Shown in pieces: positions 15,886-23,592 of a stretch of 23,592 bases of DNA. Under the pieces are notes generated by a model. The model had not been told where the DNA came from and ran no database searches. It was given only the letters and a program-made list of their open reading frames with translations. The DNA comes from Chara braunii (Eukaryota > Streptophyta > Charophyceae > Charales > Characeae): assembly GCA_003427395.1 (NCBI GenBank), contig BFEA01000422.1, forward strand, positions 536,102 to 559,693, written 5' to 3'. The number at the start of each line of letters is the position of its first letter. Position 1 is the first letter of the stretch. The position numbers and the translations under genes are program-made.

Positions 15886-18660
15886 TGCCCAGTTGACGAG
15901 GGTAGAGGTCTGAAAATTTATTTAATTTAATGGTGGAATTAATTTCAATTAAAAATAAGTACGAAATTTTAAAATGATAAAAAGGGAATGAAAACGAATG
16001 ATTATTTTATTATTTAACATTTTCCACGAAATTATGCCTTCATTGATTTCTAACCAGATTTTACCTATTTATCATTCCTCATTGATTTAAGCAAATCTTA
16101 TCTATTTACTATCCCCCGTTGATTTGAACTGATTTATCTAATTCAAATTTTCTCATTAATTTTAACCGGCTCTTGCCTAATTATTACCCTTGTCATGACC
16201 CGAAAATTATATTGTGTGCGATATCCTTAACCTACCGAATTCCCATGTCACGTTGAGTGTCGACGCTTGACCATTGAACCGTATTTTGTTTCAAGACTAT
16301 CTTGAGGTGGACTTGAGTACCCTGGCGGTCAAATCAACTCGATTGGTTCACTTGTTATGGCGGCCGGGTCCGATTGGTGCGGTTGCTGGTTCGGAACAAG
16401 TACAGTACGATCACTGGGACAACGTTGGTACAGGCCGCTAAAGCTTAACGGCGCACTGCGGCTCGACCCTATTTGTCTCCTTTCCTTCATTAGTCCGGCA
16501 TTGGTGGCCCTCAAGGCGGTCCGGTGTTATCATTTTTTGTAGAGAAACTATTTTGCCACAGACACGGTACAGGGACTGTTTCACATGTGTAATTACTGAT
16601 ACGGTACTGCGGTCCGGTTCGGGGCTGCTGCGAGCCACTATTTTTTGTGCGAGTATGGCAATTGTGCAAGTTTGAACAACCTTCAACCAGACCTGGTTTT
16701 GGTGACATTAATTGAAGAAGCCGCTGCAGTTCTACTCATCCTAGGCGCAGGCTCGACAATCCAGGCCTAAAACATTGGTACCGCAGGTACGGGCAGGGCC
16801 AGTCCTCGGCCACGAAATGACATTGACTGAAAAGGGTTAGGCCTTTTCCCCTGAGCGAAGGTTGCAGCCCGCAGGCAATATAGGCGGGACCAGCGGGTCA
16901 CAAGGGGGACATTCCAGCTGGCAAGATCATAGAGGTGTGCCAGGTGTACGCTGCGATCCCATGACTGTTGAAGGGCGAAGGAGCGGTTCAAACAGAGCTT
17001 TCGTATCTCTGTTCGTGAACGCGCGTGTCGGATCCTGTAATCATTCGGGAAAGGGAGAAGTTTCGGACTAGTGCGTAGCGTGCGCAGCTTCATACATGCT
17101 AGTCAATGCCCCTTTGTTCCTTTCTATGTCAGTGAGCGGCAGGTCGCTCAGCAGATGCTGTAGGGGAAATAGTCACGGGCAATGGCGAAAAGAAGGGAAG
17201 AATGCTCGAATGGGCACACTGTCTTGAGTTCACGGCCTTTGGCTAACTCTGATTGTCGGGTGAACCCTGCCTTCCTTGGTTATGAGATCCTAATGTCACA
17301 TTCGGAAGGGCGTGTGAAATGAGGAGCCAACACTGTAACCGACCAAAAATGCGATCTGGTACATCGAAGTCAGAGAAAGTGACTGAGCCTGGCAGACATT
17401 CGTTTCCCTGAAGAGAGGAGGGGGGGGGAAGTCAGTAGTGACAACTCGATCGAGGAGTCAAATTAACTCTCCTTAAAAGCACGGTGTGTGAGCGATCAAC
17501 GAGGATTAATCTAAATCCGATATCTTCGTCCACGACGCTGAAAGGACTTTTTATACGGTGGGAGCTCTGGTTCGAGGTGAAGGATAGACGCATCGTATAC
17601 AGTATATGAGAAGACTACCAGTGCTATTCAGTGGCGCTGTTGTTCGTACGGAATTACGATCAGAGGGAATAGAGGGACATACCGCGAGCGAAGCATACCC
17701 AGCAAGGAGAACTTGTAAGGAGGAAGCAAGGTTTGTCCACATATACCCCGTTGATCAGACGTGTTGGCATGAAAACGAGTGGGTAATTATACCCGTTACT
17801 AGAGTATGTAACCACTGCCGGATAACCCATTTTCCTAACCCACTGAATACTGGGGTTTCGCTCCTGAAAAGCAATCGTGCCGCTGAAGCGAATTGTGTGA
17901 GGCTGATTGAAGGAGATTACGAGGTGTAGGTCGGGGTTGGCCACGCAGATTATGTCAGCCCACTGATGGCATTAGGTGGGGGTTGAAGATCCCCCCTGTT
18001 TTCACCATATAGATACCGATACCGTCTATGATCAGGTTTACCAGGAAACGTGCGAATGCAGTCACCTCTTTCTAATCATTAGCGCTAGAGGCTTCTGCGC
18101 GAACCGGTAGTCTCGAGGACGGTGGGAAGAGGTATGGACACCATGCAATTCGGCACATTCAGACGCGGCGCCTGCCAAGAGCTATCAGGGGCCTTCTTTT
18201 GCTCATGAAGCGATACACTATTAAGCTCCAGATGAGATGATCGATTCGTTGAAAGGCTATCTTCAGTAACCATCTCGCAGGTGGGAAAGTGAAAAGACCT
18301 CCTCAAGTAATTACTACTCTCGATTTCGTGCAGTTTAGTTAACCTTTGTGAATTGGTAGAGGCTTCAGCTTCTGGTAAACGAGCGTCACCCCAGAGAGAC
18401 TTGGTTCAGTAAAACCGGTTCGCAGACAGTGATTGCCGATAGGGCGCTCCGCCCTTTGATTGAAACTTAATCCGCAGATTGGGGAGATCGTGCTGTGAAG
18501 CACAAATAATTACCAAGTCCGTCAGCTATAGACATTATGCTCCCTCGTCGTCTCCGAGCAGCAATCAGACCTCCAGGCGTTAGGCGCTCAGCCTCACTTG
18601 GACCTAGTAAATTCGCCTTAAGATCAGGCGGAGGGAGAAAGAGAGTGTTTGTGACGATCA
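15886..18660. other. 2.8 kb of intron-like or organellar-like DNA, no gene recognised
   Basis: No protein or tRNA could be supported on either strand. Isolated hairpins include GGGGG/CCCCC (17978-17982, 17991-17995) and AGGGCG/CGCCCT (18441-18446, 18450-18455). On the minus strand the word CCTCGAGACTACCGG near 18106-18120 resembles the R element of a group I intron, but no matching P and Q elements were found. The minus-strand frame at 18467-18661 (64 codons) sits where an intron endonuclease could be encoded, but I see no convincing LAGLIDADG motif. Confidence 0.4.
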
Positions 18661-18669
18661 TTGCCTTTA

Positions 18670-18673
<4 letters not shown>

Positions 18674-18714
<41 letters not shown>
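18674..18714. repeat. poly(T) tract, 41 bases
   Basis: Uninterrupted T41, a poly(A) on the minus strand. TTTATTAC on its left and GTAATAAA on its right form a short inverted repeat around it. No direct target-site duplication was found. Organellar group I introns rarely carry such a run, so its presence next to the intron core favours a nuclear location. Confidence 0.9.
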
Positions 18715-18718
<4 letters not shown>

Positions 18719-18749
18719 ATTCGTCTAAAGGTAATAAAAACTCAAAAAA

Positions 18750-18922
18750 TGAAGTCCATGAGCGTGTAGTCGCTGAGGGGCGCAGCGCATGTATCAACAC
18801 ATGACTTCCCTGCTGATTGTCTGCACCGACACATTTGTCATTTGGTCGGATACTCGGCGGAGTTCCCAGCATATATCCAACTTCGCGCCTACACATTACT
18901 GTGTAAGTACCCCAAGATGATG
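18750..18922 (-). ncRNA. group I intron core in LSU rRNA (5' part)
   Basis: Read on the minus strand, the rRNA text stops after GGCACCT (T at 18923) and three motifs follow in order: GCTGGGAACTCC (18870-18859, P-like), AATCAGCAGGGAAGT (18818-18804, Q-like) and CCTCAGCGACTACACGC (18778-18762, R-like). P TGCTG pairs with Q CAGCA to make P4. The exon ends in T, as required for the U-G pair, and ACCT can pair with GGGT just inside the intron to form P1. By E. coli numbering from memory, the site is after U2500, a known organellar insertion position. The intron 3' end is not defined. No intact homing endonuclease was seen. Confidence 0.7.
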
Positions 18923-19061
18923 AGGTGCCAAACGACTCCGTCGATATGAGCTCTTGGGAGTTATCAGTCTGCTATCCCCGGCGTACCTTTGATCCGTTGA
19001 GCGAGAGCCCTTCCACACGGGGCCCCCGGATCACTATGGCCGATTTTCGTCTCTGTTCGAC
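18923..19061 (-). pseudogene. organellar-type LSU rRNA fragment, peptidyl-transferase centre
   Basis: The minus strand reads CAGAGACGAAAATCGGCC, CATAGTGATCCGG, CGTGTGGAAGGGC, CGCTCAACGG, AAAGGTACGCCGGGGATA, CCAAGAGCTCATATCGACGG and GTTTGGCACCT, the domain V order of bacterial-type 23S rRNA. The helix ACTCC/GGAGT around CAAGAGCTC and the ACGAAAATCGGCC block look like plant mitochondrial 26S rather than chloroplast or nuclear rRNA. Two normally invariant positions are changed: A2451 is G (plus base C at 18972) and G2455 is A (18968). Upstream, domain V helices cannot be followed past about 19075. A dead copy, such as mitochondrial DNA moved to the nucleus, fits best. Confidence 0.87.
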
Positions 19062-19075
19062 ATAGGCGCCACCAT

Positions 19076-20210
19076 GCGGCGGCCCTTCGGCCTTAGTCCC
19101 CTACTATCAAACATATGCCTTAATGAACTCGACCACTTTATAGAAACAATTATCCGTAAATATAACAAGGCTCGAAGAGCACCGATTCACTCTGCGTAGA
19201 TTGACTGAACGCAGAAACCCTTGAACTTTTGGCGATCATATTATTAAAATTGAACTCGTAGCACAACAAATAAAGCTCGGACGTCGAAAGTGAGACGCAG
19301 TCCGATGGGTAAGTGAGAAAACAAAGAGAGAGGGAGGGGGGAGAGAGAAAAGGGACTGAGTATGGAAAGTGGTCCTTGTTCGAATATCCTTAACACACGA
19401 GGGGACGGGACAAGATTCGATTGGGAGCTTGCGCTTAAGGGCGAGCTGATGATCTGACCCCTCCTCAAAAGGGAGGGAATGTCTTAGCACTGAATGTGAG
19501 AACAGTATTAACTAGAGTTTTGCTGCATTTCCTTTTGAACCACTGGCAAGACGAATATCATTGCCCAGAGGGCGACTGTCATATGGAAAAGAGAGGTTCG
19601 CCAGCATTTCATGACAAAGCCGCTCTAAATAATAAGGGTGATAAAGGGATTAAAAATTCAAATTAGTAGCCGCAGCAAGCTAATCTTAGACGGTCTTTGA
19701 AATAATAACGACAGCAAGCCAATTATAAGTGATCTTTCAATTAATGACTGCAGCGAGCCAATACCAGATAATTTTTGAAATTGGTCACCCTGCATGAAAG
19801 TGATCGGCCCTAAGTGAAGGCCTTGTTATCGTCGGGGTGTTGTGTGACTCTTGGTCTCATCATTGTCGAAAACACTCCTGGAGTCAGACAAATCTGGGAG
19901 GGCTGAATCGTACTTCCATTGAAACTAACCTGCCGATCATGCCATGTTGATATTGTAAAGTGATAGGTTTGTGCTTTAACAGCGAAACAAAGAGGATATG
20001 CACTCTCCCTGAAAACGTGAGTATGATAGGTGTTACAGAAGCCAAAAACCCTACTGATCGACGAGGACCTCTGACGTGGGCGCAACGAGTGACATGCGTT
20101 GTTACCCTTGGCTTTAGCGAACAACAGACGACCCTCCCTGGGTTTCCTCACAACATTGGCGCCATTGCCGGGGAGGAGGGTGCACATGCTAATTAGCCTG
20201 GTAGTTGATT
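19076..20210. other. unassigned stretch upstream of the rRNA relic
   Basis: Domain IV of the LSU rRNA was expected on the minus strand but none of its conserved words was found. Open frames at 19236-19490 and 19810-20187 (minus) match nothing familiar. A purine-rich run lies at 19317-19352. Confidence 0.4.
19660..19790 (+). repeat. three-copy ~40-bp tandem repeat
   Basis: (G/A)CAGC(A/G)AGC with surrounding text TTTGAAAT, (A/C)CAAT and AGA recurs at 19673, 19712 and 19752, a period of 39-40 bases. Copies are diverged. Confidence 0.65.
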
Positions 20211-20720
20211 AGCTGATTTTTTTTTAATTATTTTTTTAATTTGTTTAATTAATTAAGTTTTTTTTTTTTATATACCTCCTGATCCGGGGGTTTTTACGCG
20301 AGCCGCAAAAGTCGATCCTCTCGTCAAAACAAAAATTTTCAGATCATCGGCGACAAAATCTAACGGTTAGAATTTGAGATAAACATTTTTTTTTTTTTCT
20401 TCAAAAATATTTAAAAATTGTGTTCTCTTGTTTTATTCTAATTACCAAATATTGCTGCAGAATTTTGCGAAGCTCACATGAAGCAAAGTTGTCTGAATTG
20501 TTTTTCCCGACAATTTGCGACCTTGTTCGGAAAAAACGAACGGTGTATGTGAAAGGGACAGAGGCCAACAACACCTAAAATTATAAAATAAATTGTAAAA
20601 TTGTTAATTTCTTTGGTAATTTATTTAAACATAAAAAGAGGCAAAAAACAAAAAATTTAATCCGATAAGTTTTTTTCTTAAACCTCAAAGGTTAACTACG
20701 TAAAATTCCTATAGCCGAAC
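20211..20720. other. AT-rich sequence with homopolymer runs
   Basis: Several runs of 8-11 T and no coherent frame. It precedes the promoter-like cluster. Confidence 0.5.
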
Positions 20721-20733
20721 GGGGTTTACAGTG

Positions 20734-20817
20734 CACGTGCGATCGTGCGCAAAATGCAAAACCCTAATTAGGGTAAACCCTAGAGGTAAAAATATATAAA
20801 ACACTATCTTAGGGTTT
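20734..20817 (+). promoter_or_regulatory. promoter-like cluster: G-box, telo-boxes, TATA
   Basis: CACGTG (20734-20739), AAACCCTAATTAGGG (from 20758), AAACCCTAG (20775-20783), TATATAAA (20793-20800) and TTAGGGTTT (20809-20817). The AAACCCTAA telo-box is typical of plant promoters of translation-related genes and also equals the plant telomere unit. A TATA box just after two telo-boxes suggests a plus-strand promoter, possibly in a retroelement LTR. No host gene is recognised downstream. Confidence 0.45.
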
Positions 20818-21269
20818 GTTTCATTCTTAACTACCAATCCGCGCGGCTTTGGCGGGCGAGCTCTTAGACCAAAGTTGGACGGCTTAAACGGTAAAAAATT
20901 TTGGATTCCTCTGCCGGTACTACCGACGGTGTATATTTTTGATAAATAATTAATTTTTTTTTTTGCAAAAAAATAAATAAATATAAAAAATCATATAAAT
21001 TCCAAAATTAAAACTCCATCCAAGTTTTGAGGCGCGCGCAGGAGGCGCGAATTTTTGGAACAAAGTTCCCGAAAACATTGGGAGCATCACTGCGCTAGCT
21101 CGCATATGGTATAGACGCAAGGAACTTAAAAAAAAGTGAATTATATGGAATTTTACTAATAAAAATGGTAAAATTCGAAATAAATACATGAAATTCTTTG
21201 GAATTTTATTTGAAGGTTGTTTTCCATTGTTCTTCTGATTCTTCTTAGGCAACTTTATTTTGGGGATTC
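20818..21269. other. AT-rich stretch, no gene
   Basis: Contains GC-rich islands (GCGCGGCTTTGGCGGGCGAG near 20841; GGCGCGCGCAGGAGGCGCG near 21031) in otherwise AT-rich DNA. The minus-strand frame at 20950-21288 (112 codons) is driven by low-complexity sequence and is not taken as a gene. Confidence 0.4.
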
Positions 21270-21276
21270 GTATTGA

Positions 21277-21335
21277 ACCCGATCCCAATGGGGGGAGGGG
21301 AAATGCTGCCGCAATTTTCCTAAATTCCTGAAAAT
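21277..21335 (+). repeat. recurrent retroelement-like motif, copy at 21.3 kb
   Basis: AACCCGATC, then a GGGGGGAGGGG run, then AAATGCTGCCGCAATTTTCC. It is shared with 22224-22270 and, from the GGGAAAC..CTGCCGAAATTTTCC part, with the 13.8-kb array. I associate such GGGG..CTGCCGAAATTT words with plant LTR retrotransposon LTRs; this is from memory and unverified. Confidence 0.65.
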
Positions 21336-21559
21336 TATTCTAAAGCCCTTAAAACCTTTCACCCACCCGCAGACAAGGAGCTGCTCGCCCATGTTCTCTC
21401 GTGAACATGGTTTTGGCTGCTACGAGGTTCCCCGTATGCCTACAATTAGGAGTAGTGGTAGGTAGGTACTGTGAGGCGAAATTGACAGAAGAGTATAACT
21501 TTCTCAAAAAAAAAAAAAAAAACCCTTTCAGTTTTGTTAAACCGCAGCAAATCCTAACG

Positions 21560-21790
21560 CTTAAGAATTACAGATTATAAAAAGGAGTTTATCCTGATTA
21601 AATCTATTTTTATTAAATTAATATTTAAAAATTACAAAAAAAATCATAATAAGGGTATAAAAAGCTGATAAAACATTACAATCTTACTGTCTGATCTGTC
21701 TAAACTAAAGAGTTAGGAATCATAAAGAAGAATTTATCCTAATTAAATCTATTTTTAATTAATTAATTTTAAAAAATTCCTAAAACAATC
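21560..21790 (+). repeat. AT-rich ~145-bp direct repeat, two copies
   Basis: The words GAATTTATCCT(A/G)ATTAAATCTATTTTTA (written with the variable position) occur at about 21586-21613 and 21729-21757, with similar TTTAAAAATT.C text after each. A weaker third trace follows near 21900. Confidence 0.7.
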
Positions 21791-22223
21791 GAAAAGAAGA
21801 CCTAAAAATTTTCAAAATTGCACTAAGCCCTTCTATACACCTGAACTTATTTCTCTCAAGGTTTTGAGAACATAGAAACAAACTACCCTACCTCAGACTT
21901 AATTTTAATGAATTAAATCTTTAAAAATTATTTTAAAATCAAATTGCAGGAATTTGCAGCGTTAAAAATAAGAGAATAAGTCATATTGAAACGTATATTA
22001 AATTTCCGATTGGGAGATAGACTCTACAGGTAAGAGAGGCGCGCATGGAATCGAGAGTTCAAGTCCTCTCGAATAGAGCCCGTGCCTTCTATTCGAAGGA
22101 TTTCGAAAAAAGGCATGTGAGCTCCGTTTGAGCCTGAATTTCGATTCCTCCCACGTTTAGGACAGTTTTGGGCTCCATACGTGAGCCACTGTAGGCAGTC
22201 ATGTTCTTGGGACTTGTCACAAA
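21791..22223. other. AT-rich spacer with a tRNA-like word
   Basis: No gene. At 22062-22079 GAGAG-TTCAAGTC-CTCTC resembles a T-arm/B-box but the loop has eight bases and no acceptor stem could be built. Confidence 0.4.
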
Positions 22224-22270
22224 CCCGATCTCAGCAGGGGGAGGGTAGATGATGCCGAAATTTTCCTAGG
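22224..22270 (+). repeat. recurrent retroelement-like motif, copy at 22.25 kb
   Basis: AACCCGATCTCAGCAGGGGG, then AGGGTAGATGATGCCGAAAT and TTTCC. Same order as the copy at 21277. It lies about 80 bases before the start of the decayed reading frame at 22352. Confidence 0.65.
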
Positions 22271-22351
22271 ATATTGTAGTTTCTTTCACCTTTTCTGCCA
22301 CTTTTGATCTCCTCTCATCCTACAGACCAAAAGAGAGGGTAGCTCGGACGG

Positions 22352-23534
22352 ATGTGGCCACCGTCGACAATCGAAGAGTATGTTGTGGAGAGGTACTGGT
22401 CCAACGAACCCCCATAACTCATATAAGGTGATTTAGTGGAGTCCACCTTGCCAGCCCCATTCACGTAGTGGCACGACGGGCGATACGTGTAGCGGCCCAT
22501 GGTCCTATGGCCCGGTGCTTGGCTCTGGACGTTCCGGGAGTTGAAGACCAGCCACGATCCTCGAGGGAGGCGACCAGGGAAGATCGCGTACACGGAGGTA
22601 AAGGCCTACTTGTACCTGAGTGTTGAAGTGGCAAAAAGGGCTGCTTTGACTCTTGTAACTTGGGCGTATTGTGGTATTATAGGTTGGGCGGAGAGATATC
22701 TCCAAGAGGAGATAGCGGCTTATAAACTAGAGGAGGAGCGATACGCACAGGGTTGGACTGATAGGTTCCCCCCTAGGATTATGACAGGGGAGCTCCAGGT
22801 CGTACACGACGGGTATTTTCCACATTCGGGTAGTACCAGACTATGGACGGTTCTCCCTACCTTTGTAGTAGACGTCGTCTTTGGAGGAATAGGGCGATTA
22901 GTCGAGGCATGCCTCACTGCTGAGGAGCTCGAGCACTTCGGTAGAGGGGACCTAGATACGCACTATATATGTTACTCACTCATGACAGGAAGACTGCGCT
23001 AGGGAGATGAGAAAGTACAACTCAAAGAGCTGATTCGATCGATTGCCCCTAGACCCTGTAGAGGTTCTGGATCACGAGCTCTGAGCCGAGCCAGACTATA
23101 TTACCTCGATAGGGTGGTTGTTCAGAGACGACTGGGATTCGTAATGGAGTGACACTCTCATAGCGCCCTACCAGTTAGTCCGGTATTACGAGAGGATACG
23201 GGCATCGGGCTATCTCTCGGTTGTGGAGGCGGGCGACGACGAGGTCGATGATGAGGAGGCATGGGAGCCTGACTGGGTGGACACCGATGAGGACGATTCC
23301 GATTCCGAGGATGACGAGGTAGAGGAGATGGATGAGGCGGATAACGACGAGATCGATGATGAGGAGGCATGGGACCCTGATTGGGTGGACACCGATGAGG
23401 ACGATTCCAATTCCGAGGATGACGAGGTAGAGGAGATGGACGAGGCGGATGACTCGGCGGCCAGATCGATCCATTTTCCGAAGATTGTGGTCGGTTTCAG
23501 GCAGCATTGTCACGCGGGGATCCCCGGGGCCTAA
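22352..23534 (+). pseudogene. decayed ~390-codon frame with acidic C-terminal repeats, unknown family
   Basis: A single ancestral frame appears to run from ATG 22352 (MWPPSTIEEYVVERYW) with stops at 22415, 22424, 22466 and 22490. It is then open from 22499 to 23002, where it meets TAG. It reads on in the same frame to about 23141 (LYYLDRVVVQRRLGFV), and then must shift to the frame that is open from 23145 (WSDTLIAPYQLVRYYERIRA) to the TAA at 23532. The middle is rich in aromatic and charged residues (EEIAAYKLEEERYAQGW; TVLPTFVVDVVFGGIGRLVE). The end carries two 36-residue acidic units. No conserved domain was recognised. The retroelement-like motif just upstream suggests a mobile-element protein, for example an extra frame or a gag, but a dead host gene is possible. 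Confidence 0.5.
23238..23453 (+). repeat. two 108-bp units coding acidic repeats
   Basis: Units at 23238-23345 and 23346-23453 are nearly identical, including silent positions. Each codes 36 residues including EEAW(E/D)PDWVDTDEDDS then SEDDEVEEMDEAD. The period is an exact multiple of three and most visible differences are conservative or silent, so the array probably expanded while coding. The long minus-strand frames across it are shadows of this low-complexity sequence. Confidence 0.85.
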
Positions 23535-23592
23535 GTCGGGGTAGGGGTTTCACCGCCGGACCCCCACCGCGGGGCTACCCAACCCCCGCCCC

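Noticed and set aside
17241-17262. SSU rRNA 530-loop region (GGCTAACTCTG)
   Set aside because: The match stops after 11 bases and the diagnostic GTGCCAGCAGCCGCGGTAA does not follow.
18467-18661. Homing endonuclease in the group I intron
   Set aside because: The frame is only 64 codons and shows no convincing LAGLIDADG, GIY-YIG or H-N-H motif.
20075-20115. SSU rRNA (GCAACGAG word as in the 1100 region of 16S)
   Set aside because: Only the short GCAACGAG word matches; flanking text does not, and no other SSU motif was found.
22003-22085. A tRNA gene or tRNA-derived SINE
   Set aside because: The T-arm-like word has an eight-base loop and no acceptor, D or anticodon stems could be assembled around it.
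23158-23513. Long minus-strand frames opposite the acidic repeat
   Set aside because: They are shadows of a plus-strand coding repeat with a 108-base period; their Ser/Arg/Ile-rich text has no independent support.

Overview
The window is repeat-rich eukaryotic DNA, most likely from the green-plant lineage (land plant or charophyte alga). Four things point that way: a full-length U2 snRNA copy with the plant-type 5' end ATACCTTTCTCGG, an LTR element with an initiator-Met tRNA primer-binding site, plant telo-box motifs (AAACCCTAA) beside a TATA box, and organellar LSU rRNA whose sequence resembles plant mitochondria. No intact host protein gene could be recognised. Nearly all open frames are short, overlap on both strands and look like chance frames or decayed mobile-element coding. 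The organism assignment is inference.

Layout. 1-1.75 kb: poly(A), then a diverged tandem duplication with intron-like pyrimidine tracts. 1.88-3.25 kb: an 11-bp minisatellite and a tandem repeat that is open on the minus strand. 3.4-4.7 kb: microsatellites, several inverted repeats and a U2 snRNA retrocopy with its own poly(A) tail and target-site duplication, followed by a small foldback element inside (TA)n. 4.95-5.89 kb: two MITEs with terminal inverted repeats, each flanked by TAA, as expected for PIF/Harbinger. 7.47-11.25 kb: a 5' LTR, primer-binding site, 1.5-kb leader and a broken gag of a gag-only (or truncated) LTR retrotransposon. 12.25-12.98 kb: seven copies of a stem-loop-like repeat with a nearly invariant loop and changing but mostly complementary stems; this is the most unusual structure here. 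13.25-13.86 kb: a tandem array of about 122 bp whose core recurs at 21.3 and 22.25 kb.

14.44-14.80 kb is a technical artefact. A 38-bp Nextera mate-pair junction adapter sits between two identical 161-bp copies of the same genomic sequence. Coordinates to its right are probably inflated by 199 bp.

15.3-19.1 kb, minus strand: a relic of an organellar (mitochondrial-type) large-subunit rRNA gene. The peptidyl-transferase-centre segment lies at 18924-19061 and is interrupted by a group I intron core; a likely continuation of the rRNA lies at about 15378-15417. The catalytic A2451 position reads G, so this is probably a nuclear copy of mitochondrial DNA or another dead copy. A cluster of perfect hairpins at 15.55-15.89 kb lies in the intervening stretch.

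19.1-23.6 kb is mostly AT-rich non-coding DNA with short repeats and a promoter-like cluster at 20.7-20.8 kb. The right end holds a decayed reading frame of about 390 codons that finishes with two 36-residue acidic repeats, downstream of the recurrent retroelement-like motif.
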